Source: CAKAHY01 sp963522175 (lineage in GTDB: Bacteria > Bacillota > Clostridia > Lachnospirales > Lachnospiraceae). Taken from it: 64,000 nt of DNA. The DNA is taken from contig CAUQXC010000004.1 of assembly GCA_963522175.1 (NCBI GenBank), positions 1 to 64,000 of the forward strand, given 5' to 3'. Below the pieces are notes generated by a model. The model saw nothing but the letters and a program-made list of their open reading frames with translations, was not told the origin of the DNA and did no database searches. Below are positions 6,845 to 15,676 of the stretch, piece by piece. How positions within the stretch are numbered: position 1 is the first letter of the stretch; every line of letters starts with the position of its first letter. The translations under genes and the position numbers were made by a program.

Positions 6845-8543
6845 AAGCACCTCTGATAAGCATATCTCGTATTTCTTTATAATATGTGTAATCCTTATAT
6901 TCGTCAAGAATCAATTCTTTGTTTTCGTTCTTTGCAAGTATTTTTATGCCCAAGCTCTCACGTAACTTAGGTAAAACCGAAACTCCCCGTTTTTCCAGTT
7001 TCTTGAAGATATTGAAATCCTGAATCGAAAACAACATGTTTTTTTCTCTTATACTGTGACAAATTTGCATATTTTTTCCGGGATAAACAAAAAACATATC
7101 CCCGGCATCCCACGCTTCGGGCTTATAACAAATATTTTCAAAAGGTTTTTCGGTATAGAGAGCATAAGCCCAGCGAAGCATACCTTTAAACTGCCACAAA
7201 TAGGTGTAAAGTCCCAAATATCTCGACTCTATAAGAGGGCTTCCTACAAAGGTGTTAAGCTTTTTCGGGAAACAGCAGGGATACCAAGTCATCTCGTGAG
7301 AGTGCTCTTTTAGGATGCCGCTAAGTTCTCCGTCTTTAACATAATCTCCTATATAAGCCGAGTTTAAAGAAAAGCTCTCGTAAGAACCTTTGTAATTGTC
7401 AAGAAAGCTTGATGAATGCATAGCATATTTAAAGCTTAAAGTCCTGTCGTAACAGGTAGAAAGAAAATCGTGAAAGGAATTAAATCTGTCATTATCACTC
7501 GGTTCATCACCTATTATTTTTGTAATAGGCATATAGCCTTTTTCTTCCATGTGCGTAAACAGGGCTTTCAAATATTTGTGTAAATCTGATTTGTCCCTTA
7601 TAAAATCATAACATCTTTCATCTTCGTCATAGTAAGAAACTCGTATAGGATCAAGATAATCCGACAGAGGAGACTTAAAATCCGAACCGTGCCAGTTTCC
7701 GCAAATTCCGAAAAGATTTATTTCCTTTTTGATGCCGTACTTAAAACAAAGTTCCACGAATCTGTCAAGATTTGCAAAATCGAAATTAAAATTACCGGCT
7801 TTTTTACCGATTTTTACTATGTTGTATTCATACAGGCGGGAAGCGTTTTCTCCGATTTTAAAACATGCCTGCCCCGCCCAAGGGAAATCCGAGACTATAA
7901 GGTCTATAACATCCTGCCCGAGATCGGACATAGCTTTAAGGTACTTTTCTATCAAGTCAAAATGTTCGTCGCTGTAATAGGACATACCGTAGGTTCTGGC
8001 AAGAGAACAGGGTTGAAGCCAAAGGTCAAGATAAAAGCTGTCATCATCCTTAGAAAGCTCAAAGTCCAATATATCTATACCGAATTCTTTGCTGTAAACA
8101 AGTTCTTCCTTGTTATAGCCCTTTCCCTTATACAGCCTGAACTCCAAGGTAAGTCTTTTATCCTTAAAGTCTGAGCTTACTTTTCCGCCTATGTATACAG
8201 GAGCGGGTTTAGTGTCATAATACATTGATTTTTCATTGCTTATGATATCGGCATAATAAAATTTATCATCATTTAATACGTAGGAGCAAAGCGAAGCGGA
8301 CACTTCTGCTCCCTGCTTGTCATCATTTAATATTTTAAGTTCAAAGCGATATCTGTTATCAAGTCCCCACCACGGAAGATCGAAATGCCTTTCAAGGCTC
8401 AGATATGAGGGATTCTCAAATTCGAAGCCTATAAAAAATCCGAATTCTTCATTTTTTATAAGACAAAGCTCTGTAAGAAGGTCGGAATCGGAATTGTATT
8501 TTGGGGAATTGTTAAAGCTGTGTGTACTGTTATAGATTTTCAT
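6834..8543 (-). CDS. GH123/DUF4091-type glycosidase-like protein
   Basis: A 569-aa protein without signal peptide, hence cytoplasmic. An N-terminal beta-sandwich (1-165) precedes a barrel whose C-terminal part has the DUF4091/GH123 signature: RYLGLYTYLWQFKGMLRWAY and later GDMFFVYPG. The Asp-Glu pair typical of GH123 beta-N-acetylhexosaminidases, which use substrate-assisted catalysis, is at 346-347 in IIGDEPSD. The SD TAGGAG precedes the ATG. It is the first gene of the corrinoid operon and diverges from a sugar-importer operon, so the substrate may be an imported amino-sugar or methylated glycoside. Actual hydrolase activity is not proven; a corrinoid partner for such an enzyme is odd. Confidence 0.8.
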   Translation of the reverse strand: MKIYNSTHSFNNSPKYNSDSDLLTELCLIKNEEFGFFIGFEFENPSYLSLERHFDLPWWGLDNRYRFELKILNDDKQGAEVSASLCSYVLNDDKFYYADIISNEKSMYYDTKPAPVYIGGKVSSDFKDKRLTLEFRLYKGKGYNKEELVYSKEFGIDILDFELSKDDDSFYLDLWLQPCSLARTYGMSYYSDEHFDLIEKYLKAMSDLGQDVIDLIVSDFPWAGQACFKIGENASRLYEYNIVKIGKKAGNFNFDFANLDRFVELCFKYGIKKEINLFGICGNWHGSDFKSPLSDYLDPIRVSYYDEDERCYDFIRDKSDLHKYLKALFTHMEEKGYMPITKIIGDEPSDNDRFNSFHDFLSTCYDRTLSFKYAMHSSSFLDNYKGSYESFSLNSAYIGDYVKDGELSGILKEHSHEMTWYPCCFPKKLNTFVGSPLIESRYLGLYTYLWQFKGMLRWAYALYTEKPFENICYKPEAWDAGDMFFVYPGKNMQICHSIREKNMLFSIQDFNIFKKLEKRGVSVLPKLRESLGIKILAKNENKELILDEYKDYTYYKEIRDMLIRGAYEN

Positions 8544-8607
8544 AAGCTCATACTCCTAACGTAAAGATAGTTTATAAGCTTCATTGTAAACCAAAAGCAG
8601 GTAAAAT

Positions 8608-8647
8608 AATAATAGATAATATCAATAATAGATAGTAATAATAGATA
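8608..8647. repeat. Three direct repeats in the divergent promoter region
   Basis: AATAATAGATA occurs exactly three times (8608-8618, 8624-8634, 8637-8647) in the 215-bp gap between the corrinoid operon and the importer operon. The spacing (16 and 13 nt) and location suggest a regulator binding array or an AT-rich activating element. Confidence 0.6.
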
Positions 8648-8696
8648 AAAACAATATGGGAAAAGCATGGAATTACTGGAACTATTATAAATATTT

Positions 8697-8705
8697 TGAT
8701 ATAAT
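8697..8705 (+). promoter_or_regulatory. Extended -10 promoter of the sugar-importer operon
   Basis: TGATATAAT is a perfect extended -10 (TGnTATAAT). The -35 region 17 nt upstream (TGGAAC) is poor, which often goes with activator-dependent or extended -10 promoters. Transcription should begin near 8712. Confidence 0.65.
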
Positions 8706-8726
8706 TCTTTGGGCTTCAAATAAAAG

Positions 8727-8758
8727 AAAGGGGAGTATGTACTAAACATACAAAAGTT
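8727..8758 (+). promoter_or_regulatory. SD separated from its start codon by a hairpin
   Basis: The strong SD AAAGGGGAG (8727-8735) lies 23 nt before the ATG at 8759, too far for normal initiation. Between them GTATGT (8735-8740) and ACATAC (8746-8751) form a 6-bp hairpin, after which 7 nt remain to the ATG. Folding would restore normal spacing. The hairpin also holds a decoy ATG-TAC-TAA (8737-8745). Confidence 0.55.
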
Positions 8759-10048
8759 ATGAAAAAATTTTTATCAATGAGCTTTGCGGCTGTTATGCTT
8801 GCGAGCACCTTATTATCAGCTTGCAGCTCGGGAACACAAACACAGGAGACAAGCACTACCGCAGCGGGGGCTTCAAGCGAGGAAAGCAAGGAAGCAAGTA
8901 AAGAGGCGGACAATGCCGAGGGAACGGTACTTAAGTTTTTGGTTCCGGGATATGATTCAGGCTATTTAAAGAAAGAGCTTGACAGCGGAATAGCAGCTTT
9001 TGAAAAGGAGAACGAGGGGGTTAAGGTTCAAATCGTATCTGTAGGTTGGGATGAGCTTAACTCAAAAATCGTTTCTTTATATCAGGCGGGAGATGCACCG
9101 GACATTATGCTTACAGGTTCAAGAACTTTAAAGCAGCTTGCAAGCCTCGGTGTTGCAAAAGATTTAAGTTTATATGTTACGGATGATTTCAAATCTAAAA
9201 GAGTGGAGTCCGTGCTTGCAACCGGAACGGTTGACGGAAAGCAATACGGAATTCCTATGGCATTTTCATCGAGAGCTTTATATTACAGAAGCGACCTTAT
9301 AGATAAGGCACCTACAAACTGGGATGAGCTTTATGAGACTGCAAAGGAAGTAAAGGCTAAGAATGAAGGAATTTACGGCTTTGCAATCCCTACGGACGTA
9401 ACAAGCGGTACGGATGAGCTTTTGAACTTCATTTATCAAAATGACGGAGCTTTGGTTGATGATAAGGGAGAAATCACTTTCAGTACCGAGGCAAATGCGG
9501 GAACATTGGAGTTTTTGAAAAAGTTCAATGACGAGAAATTGGTTCCGGACGTTGTAAGTACGGCAAGAGGAGACCAGGCAAAGTTATTTGCAAATGGCGA
9601 CCTCGCTATGTTCGTATCCGGACCGTGGGAGAAGGAAACTCTTGATGCGGCGGCTGAAAAGGCACCTTACAAGGTAGCACCGCTTCCTGAAGGAAAGAAG
9701 AAGGCTGAAACATTGGTAACCGACTCTTATGTAATATCAAGCATCAGCAAGAATGAAGATCTGGCTTGGAAATTTGTTGAGTTTATGGGACAGCCTGAGT
9801 ATCAGAGACCTGTATCGGAGGCATTCGGATGGTTCCCTATACTTAAAGAAGAGTTTGAGGATGAGAGATTTAAGAGCGAGTTCATGCAGGCGTTTGCGAC
9901 AAGCATAGAGTACGGAATAAGCGAACCGCAGGTTGAGGACTGGGACAGCTTTAATAAGGCGTTTTTAACAGCCGTTCAAAAAGCGCTTACGGGTCAGGCA
10001 GGAGCTAAAGAGGCACTTGATGAAGCACAGGAAGAAGTTTCAAAGTAA
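8759..10048 (+). CDS. Carbohydrate ABC importer, lipoprotein binding protein (set 1)
   Basis: 429 aa. A signal peptide ends in the lipobox LLSAC, so the mature protein is lipid-anchored on the outer face of the membrane after a Ser/Glu-rich linker. The rest is a family 1 extracellular solute-binding protein: FEKENEGVKVQIVSVGWDEL near the N-terminus, YGIPMAFSSRALYYRSDLI and FANGDLAMFVSGPWE in the ligand-cleft region. It is followed by two permease genes. The ligand is probably an oligosaccharide. The start codon is set by the MKKF signal peptide and the hairpin-bridged SD. Confidence 0.93.
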   Translation: MKKFLSMSFAAVMLASTLLSACSSGTQTQETSTTAAGASSEESKEASKEADNAEGTVLKFLVPGYDSGYLKKELDSGIAAFEKENEGVKVQIVSVGWDELNSKIVSLYQAGDAPDIMLTGSRTLKQLASLGVAKDLSLYVTDDFKSKRVESVLATGTVDGKQYGIPMAFSSRALYYRSDLIDKAPTNWDELYETAKEVKAKNEGIYGFAIPTDVTSGTDELLNFIYQNDGALVDDKGEITFSTEANAGTLEFLKKFNDEKLVPDVVSTARGDQAKLFANGDLAMFVSGPWEKETLDAAAEKAPYKVAPLPEGKKKAETLVTDSYVISSISKNEDLAWKFVEFMGQPEYQRPVSEAFGWFPILKEEFEDERFKSEFMQAFATSIEYGISEPQVEDWDSFNKAFLTAVQKALTGQAGAKEALDEAQEEVSK

Positions 10049-10934
10049 TGAAATAAAAGCAAAAAACCGCATAATGAAAAGCGCACAGCCGTACATTTTA
10101 CTGCTTCCGCTTTTTATTATGGTGGCTTTGCTGTTCGGATACCCGGTATATAGAATTATATCGGGGTCTTTTTATAAGATTGCCGTTATAAACGGTGAAA
10201 TGAGCTTTGTAGGCTTTGAAAATTACAAAAAGCTCTTTGGCTCAAAGGTATTTTTGCCTACACTTTCACTTACATTCAGATACGCTGTTACGGCGGTTTT
10301 TCTTAAGTTATTCTTAGGCTTTGTGATGGCATTATTTTTAAACAGTGAAATGTATTTTTCAAAACTCTTAAGATTTTTATCGCTGCTTCCGTGGGCTTTA
10401 CAACAGGTTACCGTTGCGGTAATATGGAAATGGATGCTGGACGGAAATTACGGCTATCTGAACTACTATCTGCAAAAAATCGGACTTATAAGCGAGAATA
10501 TAAGCTTTTTGTCCGATCCGAAATCGGCATTTTTTGCGGCGGCTTTTGTGGATGCATGGCTCGGACTTCCTATGGTATCCATGATGTTTTTGGCGGGACT
10601 TGCAAACATCAATCCGTCACTGTATGAAAGTGCAAAGGTGGACGGAGCGGGAGCGATAAGGCGCTTTTTTGTGATAACCTGCCCGGCTTTAAAAAAATTG
10701 TTTTTGGTGACCTTGACCTTGGTCGGTATTTGGACCTTCAACTCCTTCAATGTTATATTTGTGTTGACGGGCGGAGGACCTATGAGGACGACGGAAACTC
10801 TCATACTTAAGATTTATGAAGAGGCTTTTGCCAAGTTCAACCTCGGTCTTGCCTATGCCTTTTCGGGAGTGGCGGTACTTATTTTATTAGTATTTACACT
10901 CATATACTACAAGCTTGATGTGGAGGAAAGTTGA
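10020..10934 (+). CDS. Carbohydrate ABC importer permease, MalF type (set 1)
   Basis: 304 aa with six predicted membrane spans (first PYILLLPLFIMVALLFGYPV). The EAA loop that docks the ATPase reads ESAKVDGAGAIRRFFVI near residue 205. The ATG at 10020 follows AAAGAGG with good spacing and overlaps the binding-protein gene by 29 nt; a TTG 3 nt earlier is less likely. It pairs with the next gene. No ATPase gene is in the cluster, so a shared MsmK-type ATPase encoded elsewhere is likely. Confidence 0.93.
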   Translation: MKHRKKFQSNEIKAKNRIMKSAQPYILLLPLFIMVALLFGYPVYRIISGSFYKIAVINGEMSFVGFENYKKLFGSKVFLPTLSLTFRYAVTAVFLKLFLGFVMALFLNSEMYFSKLLRFLSLLPWALQQVTVAVIWKWMLDGNYGYLNYYLQKIGLISENISFLSDPKSAFFAAAFVDAWLGLPMVSMMFLAGLANINPSLYESAKVDGAGAIRRFFVITCPALKKLFLVTLTLVGIWTFNSFNVIFVLTGGGPMRTTETLILKIYEEAFAKFNLGLAYAFSGVAVLILLVFTLIYYKLDVEES

Positions 10935-10935
10935 C

Positions 10936-11772
10936 ATGGGCAGAAAAAAGAAAATCGTCAAGCTTCTGAGAAGCCTTATATATTTTGTATATATTTTGCT
11001 TTATGTAAGTCCTATTCTGATTATGCTCAATACATCCTTAAAAAAGTACGAGGACATAATCAAATGGCCGCCTACATGGTTTACAGGAAAGCTTGAGTGG
11101 ATAAATTACCAAACGGTTTTATTCGGAGAAAAGAGCATAATACCTGCACTGAGAAACAGCTTTGCGGTTTCTGTAAGCAGTGCTTTTATATGCATTATTA
11201 TTGCAATACCGGCGGCTTATGCCGTAGCCAGATACAAATTCAGGCTCAGAAAAGAGGTTATGCTTATAATAATTCTGACACAGATGTTTTCGGAGGTTAT
11301 ACTGGCAGCTCCTATGTACATGGTTTTTAAGCATTTAAAGCTTTTAGATACGAGGGCGGTGCTTATAATAGCCAACTGTGCGGTTTGTTTGCCTATGAGC
11401 CTGTGGCTTTTATATTCTTATTTACAGGATATACCTAAAGAGCTTGAGGAAGCGGCATGGGTGGACGGTTGCTCGAGACTTGAAGGTATAAGACATATAC
11501 TTGCGCCTCTTATACTTCCGGGGATTATAACGGCAAGCTTATTTGCCTTTATAAGAGCTTACGGAGACTTGCTTTTTGCAAGAACCTTCATTCTTTCACC
11601 GGAAAACAGAACCATAGCCATGGCACTTACGGATTTCCAATCTTTATATAAGACAACATGGGAAACGCAGATGGCTGCAAGTTTTATTTCAATGTTACCT
11701 ACCTTGTTTATATTTATCTTTATACAGAAGTTTTTGGTAAAAGGTATAATAGGAGACAGCGTAAAAGGTTAA
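10936..11772 (+). CDS. Carbohydrate ABC importer permease, MalG type (set 1)
   Basis: 278 aa with about six membrane spans. EAA loop LEEAAWVDGCSRLEGIRHI. The ATG at 10936 follows GGAGGAAAG and comes 1 nt after the stop of the partner permease; the in-frame ATG at 10918 lacks an SD. It completes the first importer set. Confidence 0.93.
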   Translation: MGRKKKIVKLLRSLIYFVYILLYVSPILIMLNTSLKKYEDIIKWPPTWFTGKLEWINYQTVLFGEKSIIPALRNSFAVSVSSAFICIIIAIPAAYAVARYKFRLRKEVMLIIILTQMFSEVILAAPMYMVFKHLKLLDTRAVLIIANCAVCLPMSLWLLYSYLQDIPKELEEAAWVDGCSRLEGIRHILAPLILPGIITASLFAFIRAYGDLLFARTFILSPENRTIAMALTDFQSLYKTTWETQMAASFISMLPTLFIFIFIQKFLVKGIIGDSVKG

Positions 11773-11798
11773 ATAATATATTTAGGAAAGGGAAAAAA

Positions 11799-13115
11799 AT
11801 GAGAAAAATCTTTTTAAGGACAACGGCAGTAGCGGTTTTGGGAGCACTTGCACTCAGTGCTTGCTCAAACAACAAGCCTGTAACGGACGAAACAGGTAAA
11901 GAAAGCGTAAAGGAGAGCGCCAAGGAGAGTGAGGCAAAAAAGAGCGATGATAAAGATGCACTCAATGTAATGATACCCGAGTGGGCGGTTCCTTCGGATG
12001 CTTTACTTAAAGAGTTTACAGACAGTACAGGTATAGCTGTAAATATCAACAGAGTGGACTGGGATGCCATAAGAGATAAAATTTCCATAGCGGCAAGCGG
12101 CGGTGAGGCAAGTGCAGACGTTGTAGAGGTGGACTGGTCATGGGTAGGAGAATTCGGAGAAGCGGACTGGCTTGAACCTCTTGAGGTGGATGATGCGCTC
12201 AAGGCGGATATGCCTACAATATCAACCTTTTCCGTAGGTGATAAGGTACTTGCAATTCCGTATTCAAACGATTACAGAATAGCATATTACAACACCATGC
12301 ATTTTGAGAAGGCGGGTATAGGTGAAGAGCCTACAACCTACAATGAGGTGTATGAGGCGGTTAAGGCTATAAAGGAAGCCGGAGTAGCAGAGCATCCGTA
12401 TCCTTTGGTACTTACAGCCGAGGAAAAAGCAAGCACGGGTCTTATTTGGACAGCTTATACAATGAATGATGTGGTATTTAATGCGGACGGAACTTTAAAT
12501 GAAGCATCCGTTAAAGAGGCACTTAACTTCTATGATAAGCTTATCAAAGAGGATTTGATCGACCCTGCGGACAAGACTGCGGACGGAGGAAAGACATATG
12601 AGAGACTTACGAACGGAACTGCAAGTTTCTTAACAGGACCTACATCATATATTGCAAATGTTGAAAATCCTGAAAAGAGCAAGGTGGTGGGAGAAGTTGT
12701 TTCGGTTTTAATGCCGGGAAAAACGGGTAATGCTAAGCATACCATGGCTCTTCCGGAGGCACTTGGAATTACAAAGTTCTCGAAAAACAAAGAAAATGCA
12801 AGAAAGTTTATAGACTGGTACACATCGGCAGAGGTTCAGGAGAAGTTAAACGAGGAGCTTGGAAATCTTCCTACAAGAAATTCGGTTCTCGAAAAACTTG
12901 TTAATGACGGAAAGATTGAGAATGCCGGAGCAATGCTTGATCAAGCCAAGCTTATAGCTTCACCTTTCCCGGGCGGAGTTCCTGTATACTATAACGAAAT
13001 GAGCAATGCCATTTACAATGCCGTTAACGGCATGGCACTCGGAAACTTAAGTGTTGACGAGGCATTCACACAAATGGATACAAAGATAAAAGAGCTCATA
13101 GAAGAGAATAAATAA
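11799..13115 (+). CDS. Carbohydrate ABC importer, lipoprotein binding protein (set 2)
   Basis: 438 aa with signal peptide and lipobox LALSAC, a charged Lys/Glu/Ser linker, then a family 1 binding-protein fold (INRVDWDAIRDKISIAAS, VLAIPYSNDYRIAYYNT, RKFIDWYTSAEVQEKL). The start follows AGGAAAGGG; an in-frame ATG far upstream (11658) would read through the end of the previous gene. Only weakly similar to the set 1 protein, so the two importers probably bind different sugars or different forms of one glycan. A hairpin after the stop likely keeps its transcript more abundant than that of the permeases. Confidence 0.92.
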   Translation: MRKIFLRTTAVAVLGALALSACSNNKPVTDETGKESVKESAKESEAKKSDDKDALNVMIPEWAVPSDALLKEFTDSTGIAVNINRVDWDAIRDKISIAASGGEASADVVEVDWSWVGEFGEADWLEPLEVDDALKADMPTISTFSVGDKVLAIPYSNDYRIAYYNTMHFEKAGIGEEPTTYNEVYEAVKAIKEAGVAEHPYPLVLTAEEKASTGLIWTAYTMNDVVFNADGTLNEASVKEALNFYDKLIKEDLIDPADKTADGGKTYERLTNGTASFLTGPTSYIANVENPEKSKVVGEVVSVLMPGKTGNAKHTMALPEALGITKFSKNKENARKFIDWYTSAEVQEKLNEELGNLPTRNSVLEKLVNDGKIENAGAMLDQAKLIASPFPGGVPVYYNEMSNAIYNAVNGMALGNLSVDEAFTQMDTKIKELIEENK

Positions 13116-13123
13116 AAAAGTAA

Positions 13124-13154
13124 AAGGCGGGTGCTTGTGTCACTCGCTTTTTTT
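13124..13154 (+). terminator. Intercistronic terminator or attenuator between binding protein and permeases
   Basis: AAGGCGGGTG (13124-13133) pairs with CACTCGCTTT (13141-13150), followed by T to 13154. It ends only 15 nt before the permease start. Partial termination here is the usual way to make more binding protein than membrane subunits. Confidence 0.75.
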
Positions 13155-13168
13155 AAAAAGAGGTCTTA

Positions 13169-14035
13169 ATGAAAAAAGAAAGATTCGCATACACCCTTTT
13201 AATGCCTATGCTTCTTGTGATGCTTGTGCTTGTAATATACCCCATTGTAGAAACATTTTCCTACAGCTTGAAAAAATGGAAATTAAGCAAGCCGGGAAGT
13301 ATAAAGTTTATAGGTCTTAAAAATTATATAACTATACTCGGATCCAAATCGTTTTTATACAGTTTGGGAAATACCGTGTATATACTTGTCGCAGTCGTGC
13401 TGATTACCACGATAATATCGGTATCGGTTGCCCTGTTTTTAAATATAAAGGTTAAATTTTCGGGATTTTTACTTGCTCTTGCCATAGTCCCTTGGGCTAC
13501 TCCTCCCTTCGTTAATGCCTTATTGTGGAAGTTTGTATTTTATTCCGGCTACGGATTTTTAAATAAACTTTTACTGAACCTGCATTTGATAAGTGAGCCG
13601 GTAAGTTGGCTTGACAACAGGAACAGCCTCTTATTTATTGTTTCTTTGGTTGTTTCTTACAGACTTATTCCCTTTATGAGCCTTATTTGTCTTGCGGGGA
13701 GACAGTCTATAGATGAAAGCCTTATGGAGGCGGCAAGAATTGACGGAGCGGGAGCCTTTATGATCTTCAGAAAAATAATAAGTCCTTTGATGTTGCCTTT
13801 TCTGGCAGTGGGAATAACTCAAACATCTATAAGTGCGATAAATGTTTTTGATGAAATAGTTGCTTTGAGCGGCTACTCCGACATAGGAAAGAGCCTGCTT
13901 ATAGAAAGCTATATGATAACCTTTAATTTTCTGGAATTCGGTAAGGGAAGTGCCTATACTTACATAGTGATGATATTGGCGGGAATACTCGGTTTTGTGT
14001 ATATAAAAAGTCTTAACAAGGAGCTTGAATATTAA
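13169..14035 (+). CDS. Carbohydrate ABC importer permease, MalF type (set 2)
   Basis: 288 aa with about six membrane spans. EAA loop LMEAARIDGAGAFMIFRKI near residue 188. An SD (AGAGG) precedes the ATG at 13169. The stop and next start overlap as TAATG, so the two permeases are translationally coupled. Confidence 0.92.
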   Translation: MKKERFAYTLLMPMLLVMLVLVIYPIVETFSYSLKKWKLSKPGSIKFIGLKNYITILGSKSFLYSLGNTVYILVAVVLITTIISVSVALFLNIKVKFSGFLLALAIVPWATPPFVNALLWKFVFYSGYGFLNKLLLNLHLISEPVSWLDNRNSLLFIVSLVVSYRLIPFMSLICLAGRQSIDESLMEAARIDGAGAFMIFRKIISPLMLPFLAVGITQTSISAINVFDEIVALSGYSDIGKSLLIESYMITFNFLEFGKGSAYTYIVMILAGILGFVYIKSLNKELEY

Positions 14036-14874
14036 TGAAAACACTTAAAAAAATATTGTATATTGCAGCCTTGTCTTTATTTTTGTTATTTTATATAGGC
14101 CCCTTTGTATGGACCTTTATTATTTCAATTACACCGGATTCCATGGTGCTTGAAAAAAGCTTGAGCTTTCTTCCGGTCGAGCTGAGCTTTAAAAATTATA
14201 TGATTCTGTTCGATATAAATTCGAGACAGGGAAGTCTGTTGTTTATGGGTATAAGAAATGCGGTTTATGCAAGCTTTGTAACGGTAGTGCTTTGTATTCC
14301 CACGGCCTTGTTGTCGGCATACGCTTTAAGCAGGCTTAAATTTGCGGGAAGAGAATTTATAAAAAACAGTCTTCTCATAACTATGGCTATACCCGTAATG
14401 GCTACTATCATACCTATATACAAAATGTTTATGCAGCTTAAGCTTTTAAATAATATGTACACGCTCAGCTTGGTATATGTAACGGCTTATCTTCCCGTAG
14501 TGGTTTGGTTGATTTCAAATTATTTTGCAAGCATACCGAAAGAGCTTGATGAAGCGGCTAAGGTTGACGGTTGCGGCAAAATGGGTGCTTTTGTGAGGAT
14601 AATTTTGCCCTTATCGTACCCGATTCTGGCTTCGGCTGTGCTTATTATATTTTTGAGTACATGGAGCCAGTTTCAAATTCCTCTTATACTGGCATCAAAT
14701 ATCAATACAAAGCCTATAGCTATAGTAACCTCGGAGTTTATCACAAAGGATACTGTGCATTACGGGCTTACGGCTGCTGCCGGCATACTTGCGATTATTC
14801 CGCCGGCGGTACTTGCCTTGGTATTTAAGAGATTTTTGGTATCGGGAATGACGAAAGGATCGGTGAAGGGATAA
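14035..14874 (+). CDS. Carbohydrate ABC importer permease, MalG type (set 2)
   Basis: 279 aa with about six membrane spans. EAA loop LDEAAKVDGCGKMGAFVRI near 178. It overlaps both neighbours by one base in TAATG junctions, so it is coupled to the acyltransferase-type gene that follows. Confidence 0.92.
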   Translation: MKTLKKILYIAALSLFLLFYIGPFVWTFIISITPDSMVLEKSLSFLPVELSFKNYMILFDINSRQGSLLFMGIRNAVYASFVTVVLCIPTALLSAYALSRLKFAGREFIKNSLLITMAIPVMATIIPIYKMFMQLKLLNNMYTLSLVYVTAYLPVVVWLISNYFASIPKELDEAAKVDGCGKMGAFVRIILPLSYPILASAVLIIFLSTWSQFQIPLILASNINTKPIAIVTSEFITKDTVHYGLTAAAGILAIIPPAVLALVFKRFLVSGMTKGSVKG

Positions 14875-15665
14875 TGCTTAGTATGAACAGGCTTATTGAA
14901 AGCTTGGGCTTTGACTTGGAAACTACCGAGTTTATTAATACATATACAATAAATGAGCTTGAATATAGAATATGCAAAAGTTTGTTTTACGGGGATTTTA
15001 GCCTTTTTCTTAAGCATATAAAAGAAAAGCCGGATATGAACGCCTTTGCTTTAAAGTTGTATCTTTGTCTGGCGGCGGAAAATTATGAGACGATAATCAA
15101 AAGACTGGGAAAAAAGGAAAGGGTTTTGCTTAAATACGGTATGAGCCCCGAAAGAGTATTCTTTGATACCGTTTCCGATATACGTATTTGGCAGGAGGTT
15201 TATAAAAGAAAAACCTTAAAAACGGGTCTTACCGAACTCAAATGGGTGGCAAACTGTGTGAAGGGGGATTTATACAGATTTGAACGTTTGCAGTTTGAAC
15301 CCGACAAAAACACGAGTATAGTACATATACATATCCCCGAAGGGGAAAAGCTTGATATTGAGAAATGCAAAAAATCCATAGACTTGGCAAAGGATTTTTT
15401 TGAGGGTTATTCGGGCTTTGATTGCCTGTCATGGCTTTTGAGCCCCAAAATTCTCCAGCTTCTTTCAAAGGACAGCAATATAAGGAAGTTTCAGGCTCTT
15501 TTTGATGTAAAATATATAAACTACAGCTTTGCACAGGCTAGTGAACGTGTTTTGGAAGCGGGAGACGAAAAAGGACAGAGAAGCAGTCTCTATCTTAAGC
15601 TGAAAGAATATCTTAAAGAAAACTCCGACCCCGGTATGGGGTACGGAGTTATAGAAAGAGCTTAG
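14874..15665 (+). CDS. Acyltransferase-like protein with NAT_N/GNAT_C-type domains
   Basis: A 263-aa cytoplasmic protein. It fits a clostridial family of paired N-terminal helical and C-terminal GNAT-like domains: LTELKWVANCVKGDLYRFERL near 121-141, HIHIPEGEKLD near 150-160, then YSGFDCLSWLLSP near 178-190. The family is named after remote GNAT similarity and has no assigned substrate. It is joined to the importer operon through a TAATG overlap, which points to processing of the imported compound, for example acylation of a sugar. No hydrophobic segment is present. Confidence 0.65.
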   Translation: MLSMNRLIESLGFDLETTEFINTYTINELEYRICKSLFYGDFSLFLKHIKEKPDMNAFALKLYLCLAAENYETIIKRLGKKERVLLKYGMSPERVFFDTVSDIRIWQEVYKRKTLKTGLTELKWVANCVKGDLYRFERLQFEPDKNTSIVHIHIPEGEKLDIEKCKKSIDLAKDFFEGYSGFDCLSWLLSPKILQLLSKDSNIRKFQALFDVKYINYSFAQASERVLEAGDEKGQRSSLYLKLKEYLKENSDPGMGYGVIERA

Positions 15666-15676
15666 AAAATATATTT

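Noticed and set aside
13135..13320. A separate 61-codon ORF before the second permease set
   Set aside because: It begins in the terminator stem and overlaps the permease gene in another frame.
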